The translations under genes were made by a program, and so were the position numbers. Of a stretch of 64,000 nt of DNA, positions 44,779-56,342 are shown piece after piece. The DNA lies in the NCBI RefSeq assembly GCF_036588685.1, contig NC_086375.1:52832955-52896954 (forward strand), given 5' to 3'. The notes under the pieces were generated by a model. The model was not told the DNA's origin, did not search any database, and saw only the letters and a program-made list of their open reading frames with translations. How positions within the stretch are numbered: position 1 is the first letter of the stretch; every line of letters starts with the position of its first letter. Origin of the DNA: Mytilus trossulus. Its lineage: Eukaryota > Mollusca > Bivalvia > Mytilida > Mytilidae.

Positions 44779-46752
44779 GGGACTAAAGAACTGAAAGTGG
44801 ACCTGAAAAGACCTGAAAGGACCTGAAAAGACCTGAAAATATACAACTAAAATTATTCAAATTGCAATAACTTTTTTATTATTGGATGGAATTTCTTCAA
44901 GTTGGAATTTTATTAATTGTCAATATCCACATTTCATTAAAATTTATTTTTTTTAAATTAAAAACTAAATTTTGATGCCAAAAGTTGGACCTGAAGGGAG
45001 AAATGAAAAGACCTGAAGGGACCTGAAAATCTATGTTCGGACTAATTCTAACTTCAATAACTTTTTTAATATTGAATGGTTATCTTTCAACTTTAGATTT
45101 TGTGAAACTAAAAATTCAGTATAAGGATAAAATTAAAAAAAAAGATATGAAAAATATCGTTGGGGTGTGAAAACTCGGACCTGAACGGAAAATTAAATAA
45201 CATAAATTTGCTTGAAAAGACTGTGGTCAAATTTATTCAAAATCTTGAACTGTTTTCAATCAATCTCTTGAAGTATGAATTTTGTTATAGGAAAGGTATA
45301 ATTTATCATTAAAATGATAAAGAATTTTATCGAAAATATAATGGTTGAGCTACAAAATTCGAACCTTGTCGGGGAAATAAAAGACATGAATAACAGGATC
45401 ATAGGGGTAGATGTATTTAAACTCGCACAGCATTGTCTTTTCTATTTGTTTTAATTTTAGACAAGTGTCCATTGAAGAGAAAGAATGACTTTATATTTAT
45501 ACAGGAACATATTTGAATACAAAATACCTTGTTGATGATGAATCCTAAACCTAAAGAAGAAAGAAGATTGCCCGGTGAAATTATTCAAACTAATTCAACT
45601 TGCTTATACTGCATTAATATATATATCTTAAACTGTTTTACTTATAAAATAAAAATAATAGTATTGCTACCCCATGAACCAAATATGTAATTTAAAGACG
45701 TGTGTTCGTCCATTGGAATTTTTAATTACATAACGTGTGCCAGTTGTAATTTACACCTTGTATTGATATTAGGTGATAATTGGATCATTAATCTAAATAA
45801 ACATTCCACTTTAATCTTTTAATTGGATAATCGTTAAAATTAAATATTGTTATCACAATTTAAGTTGCTTTTGACTCTTCTTGAATGAAAATGCAAATGT
45901 TTTATAAGCTATGTTGAATTAACTATATATACACAGGTTCATTCAGGACTTAATTTTTCATCCAGCAGGTCCGACATTTGTCACAAAGTGCAGGTTCCAG
46001 ACTTGGGACACACACACAACGATTGTGATGGGGTTATCGTAGTTTAAAGACACCAAATCTTTTTCTTAATTATTTATTTCTATGGTATATCATGTCTCTT
46101 TGACTTATGAGTTTAGACATGTGAGTTTTGATTATTCTTTGGTATCTCCCGTCTTTTTTGTATAAGTTTTGCGTATCATATTAGTATCTTCCGTCAATAA
46201 AAATTAGAAAGGAGGGTGACCGAAAGCCTTGACATTGTAGTGTGATCCCAATGAGACAGTTTTCCAAAAGAGAACAAATGACACCGAACATGAAATGTTA
46301 ACAACCATATTTTTCGTTTCTGTTTATTATTTTCTTTTTTTTTTAAAAGCGGAATTTTAGGCACATTTAGATTTTTGAATTTACGTTCAGGTCCGAGTTT
46401 TTACACCAAACGATATTTTTCATGTATTTTTTTTATATTATCATTATATTGAACTTTTTGTTTCACAAAAACAAAAGTTGAAAGATATCCACTGTATATT
46501 AAAAAAGTTTTTGAAGTTAGAATTATTCCGACCATAGATTTTCAGGTCCCTTCAGGTCCAACTTTTGGCATCAAAATTTTGTTTTTAATTTAAATTTTTT
46601 TAATTTTAATGAAATATGGCTATTAACAATTGATAAAATTCCAACTTGAAGAAATTCCATCCAATAATAAAAAAAGTTGTTGCAATTTGAATAATTTTAG
46701 TCGTATACTTTCAGGTCTTTTCAGGTCCACTTTCAGGTCTTTAGTGTAACCC
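44779..46752. mobile_element. MULE-like foldback element, 2.0 kb, 9-bp target duplication
   Basis: TGCTTTAAC lies directly on both sides (44770-44778 and 46753-46761). Left and right arms of about 400 bp (44779-45190 and 46370-46752) are reverse complements with modest divergence, and begin GGG...ACTAAAG. Both arms contain several GACCTGAA words near the tip and again internally. Long inverted repeats with a 9-bp duplication are characteristic of Mutator-like elements. The centre (45190-46370) has no open frame, so it is non-autonomous. Confidence 0.75.
46198..46330 (+). repeat. Dispersed mussel repeat within the MULE-like element
   Basis: ATTGTAGTGTGATCCCAATG then AGACAGTTTTCCAAAAGAG matches the family at 714-842, with divergence. 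It appears to have been captured by, or inserted into, the centre of the element. Confidence 0.45.
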
Positions 46753-46789
46753 TGCTTTAACAGTGTGAAAGTAAAAACACAAAAATACT

Positions 46790-47065
46790 AAACTCCGAGG
46801 AAAATTCAAAAAGGAAAATCAAAAATCAAAACTGAGGCAAAATCAAAAGTCCAAACACATCAAACCGTAATGGATAACAACTGTCATATTCCTGACTTGG
46901 TACAGGCATTTTCTAATGTAGAAAATGGTGGATTGAACCTGGCTAAACCTCTCACTTTTATGACAGTTGCATCATATTCCATTATATTGTCAACGATGAA
47001 TGAACAAAACAAACATACTCAAAGAGTAAAAATGTCAAAAATAGGGGTACAACAGTCAATAATGT
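46790..47065 (-). repeat. Dispersed repeat, 'TGTAGCGGAATTTGATGAG' family, reverse copy
   Basis: Contains CTGTCATATTCCTGACTTGG, TACAGGCATTTTCTAATGTA and GAAAATGGTGGATTGAACCT, the reverse complement of 38436-38660. The open frame at 46870 is repeat-derived. Confidence 0.65.
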
Positions 47066-47574
47066 GTTATTGTAGCGGTTTATTTCTTCCTCTGTGAAAT
47101 TTTATCCTGAGGATAATTTCTCCCGGTAATTTTTTTCCAGGCATGGTATTTCACAGGTTGATTTTTCCTTCGGAGTGTAAATCTATCTGTGTTATGCGGA
47201 TATTATGTACCGGTATATATTTACCGTACTATATTTCACAGAACCGTGTGAAATAGAGTCCCATTATTTTCTATGTAAGTTACTCACAATCAATATATAC
47301 CTGACTATAATAATAAAATGTTTCACAAAGGTAGAACAAATTTGCATAATTTCTCAAAGGGAGGTAATTAGGAGAAATTTATACATTTTAAGATATTAAT
47401 ATAATATATTTCTGAATGTATTTCGTAGTGTAAGTCCTTGAATCTTATTTTTCATTTATTCTTTTATATAAAAAGATGACTTACAATTTGATTTAATAAG
47501 ACAGATAACATTTCACAGGTAAATACTATCCAGCTGTTAAACATGCTTTTGTTCCAGTATATTGTTATGCTTAT

Positions 47575-47682
47575 AGATTATCGTGGATCATCTCAACGAG
47601 ATTGATTTTTCTCGCTTGAGCTGGTACAGCGAAAGTGAGAAAAGCAAGCGAGTTGAGATGAACAATGATAATCTATTTATCG
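47575..47682. repeat. Imperfect hairpin, ATAGATTATCGTGGATCATC arms
   Basis: Left AGATTATCGTGGATCATCTC (with AACGAG) pairs with right GCGAGTTGAGATGAACAATG (with ATAATCT). A similar CTCAAGCGAG string follows near 47793. It is part of a dispersed mussel foldback repeat. Confidence 0.5.
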
Positions 47683-48105
47683 CTATTTTACCTATGACGA
47701 CGTTGTCAATTTCATCATGTTCATGTCAATTTCGTTAGCAACGCCACGTGGCCTCCTTAGTTTCTAGTGATAATTATTCCATCTCAAGCGAGTAGCATGA
47801 TATGAACATTATCACAAAAAAAGATCAAACGAAAAATGCACAAAATAGCGATAATATGATTTATCTGATTTCCATATAATCAACAACTGCATCTCTGTCC
47901 CCAAAACAACGTGTGGTTGCTGGTGATCTCAGAAGATCATTGGATGATTTTAAGGGTCATGACCTTTTTGGCTGACTGGATGAACCAACATATGATAACA
48001 GGTGTTAATGAAATTGACAACTTCGTGCAATGTGAAAGGCACTCGAAGGGGATTTTCGGTAAACAAAAAAAGAAAATGTCTTTTTAATCATTAGAGAAAC
48101 AGATT

Positions 48106-48268
48106 CTTACATAGTTACTCGTGGATTATCGGATTTATCCAATCTCGATAGTTAAATTATAAATTTTAAAGTACTCGCCGAGGCGGCTCGAACTTTAAAA
48201 TTGATAATTTAAATATCTCGATAATTGGATAAATCCGATAATCCACTGGTATCAATGTAAGAATCTAT
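48106..48268. repeat. Near-perfect foldback hairpin, arms about 75 bp
   Basis: GATTCTTACATAGTTACTCG at the left is answered by a right end ...GGTATCAATGTAAGAATC. Inside, GGATTATCGGATTTATCCAA pairs with TTGGATAAATCCGATAATCC. The loop is the short TACTCGCCGAGGCGGCTCGA region. Most likely a small MITE. Confidence 0.75.
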
Positions 48269-48592
48269 ATATATCATGTTGTTCGTTTTTCTGCTGATTT
48301 TGTTCTATTTTTCAGGTTGAAATGACTGGTACTGGTAGCGTATTCCGATTGTAATCCCAATTTCAGACAAAGACTCCGACCATTGTAATCCCAATCCTTC
48401 GTCACGGCTTCAGACAAAGCTTCCGACCATTTAATGGCGAAAATAGCGACACAACATCTACAAATATATTATGCTTCTTATGATGGAATTATGTATCCGC
48501 TGAGCTTCTGTTTCCCAGGGCCAGCATCCGATATATTTTGGAAGCAATAATGTTAATAAGGATATTATATTGAGATATATATATATAAGGAA

Positions 48593-48832
48593 ATGACATT
48601 ATAAGGAATAACAATAAGGTGGAAATAAGGAATGGACAATAATGTGGAAATAAGGAATAAGGAATGGACAATAATGTGGAAATAAGGAATAAGGAATGGA
48701 CAATAATGTGGAAATAAGGAATAAGGAATGGACAATAATGTGGAAATAAGGAATAAGGAATGGACAATAATGTGGAAATAAGGAATAAGGAATGGACAAT
48801 AATGTGGAAATAAGGAATAAGGAATGGACTAT
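48593..48832 (+). repeat. Minisatellite, about 31-bp unit, about 7 copies
   Basis: The unit is AATAAGGAATGGACAATAAT then GTGGAAATAAGG, nearly identical between copies. It creates repetitive antisense open frames (48489-48887), which I reject as genes. Confidence 0.85.
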
Positions 48833-48839
48833 AAGATTT

Positions 48840-50430
48840 AATTATATATACTAGGGACTTGCCAATTATGTTTCTCGGCAGTCCCATTCTTTGTCAAGCC
48901 GTGGCCGTACAATTTTGTACTTTTGCCAAATAAAATATTTCTTACATTATATTTGTTTGCCATTTGGTCCCACGTTGTCTCAGATAATCACTAGTAAATC
49001 ATCATTTTGATTTGTTCTTGGTAAGTGCATTCCAGAATACGCGTTACGTAGGTTAGATTCTTATATGCGACAATCGAAAAAAAAAGAGAAAAAGAAGATT
49101 TTTTTTTTTCGTTTCATTGCAATAAAAGTTAAAGGCAGGATTTTAATATTTGATGTATCAACTTTGCTTAATGTCATTTTGGGCATGATATCCAATTATA
49201 TAACTATGTTTTGATTGTACCTAAAGATACGTTACGATAGGTTATACGGTTTATCTGCGACATTGGTATTAATGGGTAAATCAAAGTGTATTTTATAACT
49301 TTTGATTCTAAAATATTTTTGTGGACAAAAATCAAGATAGTGTCAAATAAAAAATGCAAATCTAATCATGATTTAGATGAAATAAAGTATTTTAATTCAC
49401 ACCGATATTTGAGTTTTTCTTGGCGACATTCGGAATTCGTGTGATTTCCGTATATTGAATAGAAAATCACACAAATATATTTACGATTTACATCCCAAAA
49501 GAATATAATTTTATTTTAGTATACATATTAATCAGTTAGAACACGAAAAAGATTATCTGTGACATATGTTAAGCTTGCATTTTGTGGTTATTTGCCGGCG
49601 ACACTGTAATTTGGTAATTGTACCCATTTTTTGGGAATGACTGTTTTACATGTATTTCACTAACCTTATTTAATGATGTTATTATTTTCACAATAACGAT
49701 CTTTGAATTTACTTCTGGTTTTCTTCCCTATGTTTCATGATAATTTTCTTTTAAAAAGGATGATATTCACTTGAATATTTCAGGAAATTTTTTCAATGAT
49801 AATTTGTGAAATTGTTTCTCATAATTCTCAGATCTGCAGTGACATCACAACATGTAACTGACCAATCAATAATTAGCATTTTTGTTATGTAAACAATGAT
49901 GATAGGTGATGCGGATAAGATTCCTCTAGATTTTCCATAGACTTATTGCAAATTAATTTAATTGATATATATCATAACCAGTTGAATATAGTAATTTTAC
50001 TCTTTTAATACTGTTAAAGACACTATATACTATCGATACATTTTTTTTAAAACTATTTCGCTTTAATTCAAATACACTATTATTATTTCATAGTATAAGT
50101 TTTTTTCTAATAACTATTCAATAAGATAACTATCCAGATAGAATTTCACGGCAAAGGAAAAAATATCCCAGGAAAATATTTTCCTCCGGATAAAAAAATA
50201 ACAACAACTACTGTGACAAATCTCACCCGGATATAATTTTGCTTTACATAATCATCTTAATATCACTGTAAAAACATCAAACGAACGAAGAAGCACAAAA
50301 AGGCATACATCAAATTTAACATACTAATTTTGTTTTTCTAATACAACTTAATTTATGTATGTAAACTCTTCCCGTAAAGGATTGAAGGTTTTCCGTACTG
50401 GTGTAAAATTGAGCGCTTGAAATTCGCACA
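48840..50430. other. Non-coding AT-rich stretch
   Basis: No exon recognised. A loose motif, a purine run followed by TGCGACA or GGCGACA, recurs near 49065, 49255, 49425, 49560 and 49605, suggesting a decayed tandem or dispersed repeat. Near 50140-50220 an AATTTCACGG...TTTTCCTCCGG block vaguely mirrors 47060-47160. Confidence 0.35.
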
Positions 50431-50870
50431 GGTAGACATAAAAATAATTTTGTCGTTCAAAGTATGACGGCTACATACATGTAGAGTCACTTAAAGTAGA
50501 TATAACCAGGAACATATATGTTAGATATACTGTTCCCAGATATAACAAAACAGATTTAAAAGTAAAAGTAATAAAAATAAATAAAATAATTGTTTGGTTC
50601 AAAGTATGACGGGATAGATAAGTACAGATTCACGTCAAATGTATATCATAAAAAACAGACTTAACAGAAAATGTAGTATTATTGAATAAAATACTTTTGT
50701 CATTCATAGTATTCAAGATAATACGTAAAAGTAATAATAGTAAATGAAATAATTTTGTCGTTCAAAGTATGATGTTTTACACAACCACAGAGACACTCCA
50801 AAAGAATATATCAAAAAACTGACTTAACAGTACAAGTAATATTAATAAAGACAAATAAAAGAATACTATA
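50430..50870 (+). repeat. Irregular tandem repeat with TTCAAAGTATGA core
   Basis: AATTTTGTCGTTCAAAGTATGA or close variants occur near 50447, 50588, 50693 and 50751. ACTTAACAGTAAAAGTAATA-type strings lie between them. The spacing is uneven. Confidence 0.5.
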
Positions 50871-52235
50871 AGACCCTGTTCACACTAGCATTTTTGTTAT
50901 CGATCTAATTTGAATCGATCTAAATGAAACCAGTTAGCGTTCACATTATCTTTAATCATAAAGATCTCTATCGGTCTAATCTGAACCACTGCGTTCACAC
51001 TACAATTAAAAACGCAATCGGTCTAACCTTTTTGCCCGTAAAACTGTTTACAAACACTGTGTATAAATAGAACTGATTTATACAATGGGTTCCATCTTGG
51101 TTAAATTTGTCCATGTTGACCACGTACGCTTTAGGTCTGTCTTCCACATAGCCTGGTTATTTGTCTGCGCAACAAACGGTGGCTGACGTACCCATGAAAA
51201 TTCCTTCTAGTGCCTCTCTAGACATTGTTAGGTGAATCAATTTCTTTCGACAGTTATGTTCCTCTAAACCTTAAAAGTGTTCAAAGACCAGTCTGTAATC
51301 TCGATAAGCTGGTGAATACTCATTGTCATTATTTATATACAGCTGTATAATGTTTTACTTTTAGTGTCGGAACTACTTGTATTGTTGCCCACCATATCTT
51401 CAGAGGTGTCGACTCCTTTGCCTGTCTGCAAGTAGTCTGTTTCCCGGCCGTTATTGAAATTCTTGACATAATATTTGTATATTCCGAAGGCATACTGAAT
51501 GTTTTACGGAGGGGACCAACCTAGTCTGCAAGACACCAATTCGCAGTCTCTACAAATCATCTCGTTCCGGGGTTTCAGATCAACCAAAAGGAATCCGCAT
51601 ATTCTGCTCCTCGCCTCTTCAACTTTCCGTAGAAAGAAGTCCGACATAAACAAATATATTGGGGTCTATGGGGTTGTTAAAGTGCACGGCATAATGACAG
51701 TTACGTCTCTGGGTAGGATCAACATAGAAATTTACATTTAACACCACTTTCGAAACTTTATGTGACGACTGCCTTCCGTAAAAAGATCGTTGATTCTTCA
51801 ATCTTAAGCCGATGTGGACATAACATCATCAAAATGATCATCATAGTACATCTTCTCTTTATATATACCTCTACTTTGGATGGAAAAGTTGTCGCTTTCT
51901 AAAATGACTGTGAAACTGCTTAAAATAATTTCATTCGTGGAAGCATGGATTTCTGTATTTCTCCCTTGAGTGGCTATTATCTCTTGTACAACAAACTTTT
52001 CTTTCTGAGCACGAATGGCACACCTATTTACTCGAAGTTTTTCATAAAATAAGAGGGGATCCGGTTACTATTATGGTAAACGGAAGATTAAAAACAAAGA
52101 GAAAAGAAATCATGCTCTTCTTTCAGACGACTATACTGCTGATGCTGCTGCTGGGGGTCGAATGCGGGTTTTGGCTAATAAACAATCTAACATGGGGTAA
52201 AGTTGTTTAATCGGTCAAAATCTATCAGCCCTGAA
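50871..52235. other. Region without a supported gene; possible transposon remnant
   Basis: Starts with repeated GTTCACACTA words (50878, 50940 and 50993), which resemble DNA-transposon ends. Parts of 51480-51800 are less AT-rich and have short open frames on both strands (51499-51741 plus, 51619-51801 minus), but no motif I recognise. An old transposase remnant is possible and unproven. Confidence 0.25.
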
Positions 52236-52239
52236 ATTT

Positions 52240-53000
52240 CTAGACGAATCAAACTACCCATTGTTTGGATGCTGCCACTAAATTGGTAGGAAATTTTGTA
52301 TTTTGTGTTTGTTATTTTCTTGATACCTACTTGATATAAACTGTAAACAGCAATAATATTCAGCAAAGTAAGATCTACAAAAAGTTAATATGACCATAAT
52401 TGTCAATTGAACCCTTCAGGAGCTATTGCACTCTAAAGACAGTTTTACACAATTTGTTCATCAAGTTTGCTAACATTCAAAAATCTTCTCCTTTGATAGA
52501 ACTGGACAAATTACTATCAAACTTTAACTCAATGTTCCTTGGGGTATCTTGTTTGTAAATTGCAATATTTTTTTTGTATCCATCGCCAAACATGGCCACC
52601 ATGGCTTAAAATAGAACATAAGTTTCAACTGTAGTTTTTGGCTGATATCTAAAATAAAATAAAGCTTTTAGAGCAAATCTGTCATGAGGCATGAATGTTC
52701 TATTGGTCAAGATCTATCGTCCGTAAAATTATCAGACAATTCCAACAAGTAATTGTTGGTTGGCTGCCACCAAATTGGTCGTTTTTACAAAATTTTGCAG
52801 GTTTTTGTTTTTATTCTTAATATTAGTATAGACAGATATAAACTGTAAGCATCAATAATGTTCAGCAAAGTAAGATCTACAAAAAAGTTATTATTACCAA
52901 AATTGTCAATTGACCCCTTTATAAGGAGTTATTACTCTTTAAAGACAATTTTACACGATTTTTTCATCAAGTTTGCTAATGTTTCAAAAATTTCTCACAG
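52240..53000 (+). repeat. Two tandem copies of a common bivalve repeat, about 500 bp apart
   Basis: GTAAGATCTACAAAAAGTTA, AATTGTCAATTGAACCCTTC and TTCATCAAGTTTGCTAAC occur near 52370-52470 and again, diverged, near 52870-52980. The first copy also has the ATCGCCAAACATGGCCACCA block. Recognised as a widespread mollusc repeat. Confidence 0.6.
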
Positions 53001-53004
53001 GTAA

Positions 53005-53270
53005 GAATATTTTTTTACAAGTTCTGCTTTAATATATGGATACCATGAAATTTTTACGAACAATGTAATAAATTGTAAACTTTGCTTTGGGGGAATGTGG
53101 GAACAGTATATGTAACTAATATATATGTTCCTGGGGGAATGTATCGTTTGTATAAAATTTCAATAAATCACTTACAAGTTCTAAATTGTACTGTAAATAT
53201 AACTTTTTGATTATTGATTAGCATATGCATTGTAAATTCACTAAACCATATTTCAGCTACAAAATGTTGA
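53005..53270 (+). repeat. 3' tail of the LINE family at 55640-57650, plus orientation
   Basis: ACAAGTTCTGCTTTAATATA through GGGGGAATGTATCGTTTGTA to TTCTAAATTGTACTGTAAAT is the reverse complement of 55640-55855. A GGGGGAATGT word is duplicated around a 33-bp insert here. Confidence 0.6.
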
Positions 53271-54084
53271 ACGTGTAAGTTATATATATTGGCTATTATC
53301 CAGCAAACATACAGAACTAGATGGTATACATCGATTTTAATTTAGAGACAACTAACTGGTATATGTATTGTACGACAAAAAGTAATATTGTATCGTAGAA
53401 ATTTCTTTAAACTTGATTGAAGCACACTATTAGTTGCAAAATTAAGAAGTTTAACATGGGTATAGATCTTGATACTCAGAAAATTATAAAGATAAAGAAG
53501 ATATGGCATGATTAAGACATTATCATCCACCAGAGACTGAACAAACATCGTAAACATAAGCAAAATATGTCATCATTTGGCCCTCAAGAACGAGCAAAAC
53601 CATACTGTATAGTCATCTATAAAAGTCGCCGACATGACATAATCATTCAAAAACAATTCAGACGGGACAAAATTTCTTGCTGAAAATGAATGAGAGTGAT
53701 TTACCGAAATTATTACAATATTTCGAATATGTTGCACAAATGATCTAATTGTTGATTGCAAAATCTAATATTTTTCAGTCTATATCTAGATTATTTGTTT
53801 AAATGTTAACAGTATTGATGGTATTTCTAAATAGACATATTCTAATTCAAATTAATAAATATACAATATGTAAATTAAGACAACGGTAGTATACCTATAT
53901 TCAAAAAACGCATTCAACTTCGCATATCAACAATCCCAAAGATCCTCTAGCTTTTGGCCATGTCGAGCTAGCTTACATATGAAATTAATAATCAAAATAG
54001 AATATACACTTCTAAAAAAAATGGGCATTTAAAAAAAGGCAGTATAGGAATGTATTACATTCTTACTCTTTTAGGTAATTTTTC

Positions 54085-54640
54085 AGTAACAACAAACAAT
54101 AGAACTATATTAATTGGACCTGCTTTACTACGATAACTGCTCTTGAATTTACTAGATAACATTTTTGTTCGCAATGTAGATTCCATATATCGTCAACTTA
54201 TTGGAATTTCAATGGGAGCTAACTGTTCATCACTTATTGGCACCTATTTCTGTAATGTTATGAGTTACAATATTTGACTTAAATCAGCAAAGAACTATCG
54301 AAACAACATTTGATACAAAAGATTTAACACTTTCAGATATTTGAATGATATATTGGCTCATAATAATAGCCACTTCAGAATGGTCACTAAATAGATTGAT
54401 CCTGATGATCTGACCTTAAACAAAACTAAAACTAATAATAGTCTTGCATGGATCTTGATATCTTTATCTTTAACGGGTTTTTATAAAAGAGAGGATTTTC
54501 CATTTGCTATTGTAAATTATTCATTTTTAGATGGCGACGTTCCCTTGTCACCATCCCATGGTGTTTATATCTCTAAGGTTGTGATTTTACACTATTGTTT
54601 TAGGTTAGGGCGAAGATTGGTACCTATTAAAACGTTTTAA
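54085..54640 (+). pseudogene. Broken reverse transcriptase of a bivalve retroelement
   Basis: Pieces read RQLIGISMGANCSSLIGTYF, SFRYLNDILAHNNSHFRMVT and DPDDLTLNKTKTNNSLAW, then FYKREDFPFAIVNYSFLDGD and SPSHGVYISKVV. These match, in order, blocks of an abundant bivalve reverse transcriptase (GIPMGTNCAPLL, FRYIDDVL, DGDVP...YGVYIS types; recalled, not searched). The catalytic YIDD is changed to YLND and stops interrupt the frame, so it is dead. Possibly Penelope-like; the class is uncertain. Confidence 0.7.
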
Positions 54641-54965
54641 CCCGCTGCATTTGTCTGTACCTGTCCTAAGTCAGGAACCTGATGTTCTGTGGTTGTCGTT
54701 TGTTGATGTGGTTCATAATAGTTTCTCCTTTTTCATTTTTTTTTATACAGATTATACCGTTGGTTTCCATGTTTGAATGCTTTTACACGAGTCATTTTTG
54801 GGACCCTTTATAGTTTGCTGCTCAGTGTGAGCCAAAGATCCGTGTTAAAGACCGCACTTTGACCTATAATGGTTTACTTTTATATTATGACCACTATATT
54901 CATACTTAGGGGGAGGGTTGTCTCGTTGGCACTCATACCACTTCTTCTAGCTATCTTCAACATGC
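54640..54965 (-). repeat. Composite dispersed mussel repeat
   Basis: AACCCGCTGCATTTGTCTGT, CAGGAACCTGATGTTCTGTG, GACCCTTTATAGTTTGCTGC and TTGTCTCGTTGGCACTCATA follow in the same order as at 41755-42058. It directly follows the reverse transcriptase remnant. Confidence 0.55.
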
Positions 54966-55199
54966 AGACGTTTTACACTTCCAGGTATTTTTCATCCAAT
55001 CTTTTATTACAATATTCTATAAAAAGCACACAAACGTCGACATTTACATCAAAGCTCTCCAAAAATACAACAGACTTATTCAGAAGGGATATAGTTACGA
55101 TACTGTTGTCATGTCATTACATATGTCATATTTTGATATTAATATTGATTGTTTTGGCATCGGAAATAAAATCATTTAACCTATAACTGTGCAGTTGTT

Positions 55200-55625
55200 G
55201 GCATGATATGGGTTATCTTCTTCTCATATATTTTATGATATTATGATAATAAATCTCTAACTGGAGTGATTGGGCTTGATTTTCATATGACAAAGACATA
55301 ACCTTTAATCAGTTTAATTGAGGTCTGGAGCTGGCACGTCAGTAACTGCTAGTATGTTAATTTATGTATCATTTTTAATATGCTTAGTTTCTTTGTTACT
55401 ATTCGCTGATATCGGATACGGACTTCTTTGAACTGAATTTTACTGTACGTTTTACTATATGTTTGTTTATTCTACATTGGCTACATAAGAGGAGGGTTGA
55501 GATCTCATGAAACATGTTTAACCCGCCGAATCTTTGCGTATGTCACGAGTCAGGAGCCTCTGGTCTTTGTTAGTGTTGTATGTAACTATTTTAACTAGTA
55601 CACACTTTATTTAGGGGCCAGATGT
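55200..55625 (-). repeat. Dispersed mussel repeat, partner of 31740-32250
   Basis: GGTCTGGAGCTGGCACGTCA, ACATTGGCTACATAAGAGGA and GTCAGGAGCCTCTGGTCTTT match 31840-32100 in order. Confidence 0.6.
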
Positions 55626-55978
55626 AAATTACTAATAGCTGAAATAATTATAGCTTACTGTAGTTGCATAATTATAGTTTACTGTAGTTGCAATACATAT
55701 TCTAATCACGAAGCTATATTTGTAGTACAATTTAGAACATGTAAGTGATTTATTGAACTTTTATGCAAGCGATACATTCCCCCAAAGCAAAATATACAAT
55801 TTTTCACATTGTCCGTAAATACTTCATAATATCCATAAATTAAAGCAGAACTTGAATATTCATATTAACCATGGTTTCAATTCATGCAAAACTGATCGAT
55901 CTTTTATGGTCTGATAGACGAAAAATTTGATTGCGTCATATGTTTCAAATTTGTATCAAAAACAACCCACATTTATAG

Positions 55979-56085
<107 letters not shown>

Positions 56086-56279
56086 TCTGCATTTCCTTTT
56101 GATACTTTTGCAGTGTTACCAAACAAAATAACTTCTTTTGTAAAAAGTACACTTGAATATTCATATTAACCATGGTTTCAATTCATGCAAAACTGATCGA
56201 TCTTTTATGGTCTGATAGACGAAAAATTTGATTGCGTCATATGTTTCAAATTTGTATCAAAAACAACCCACATTTATAG

Positions 56280-56283
<4 letters not shown>

Positions 56284-56337
<54 letters not shown>
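56284..56337 (+). repeat. AG microsatellite, 27 units, in the duplicated copy
   Basis: The equivalent of 55983-56080, 301 bp further on and 44 bp shorter. The flanks are nearly identical. Confidence 0.95.

Positions 56338-56342
<5 letters not shown>

Noticed and set aside
48489..48887. 132-codon antisense gene
   Set aside because: It is the 31-bp minisatellite read in reverse; there is no non-repetitive coding part.
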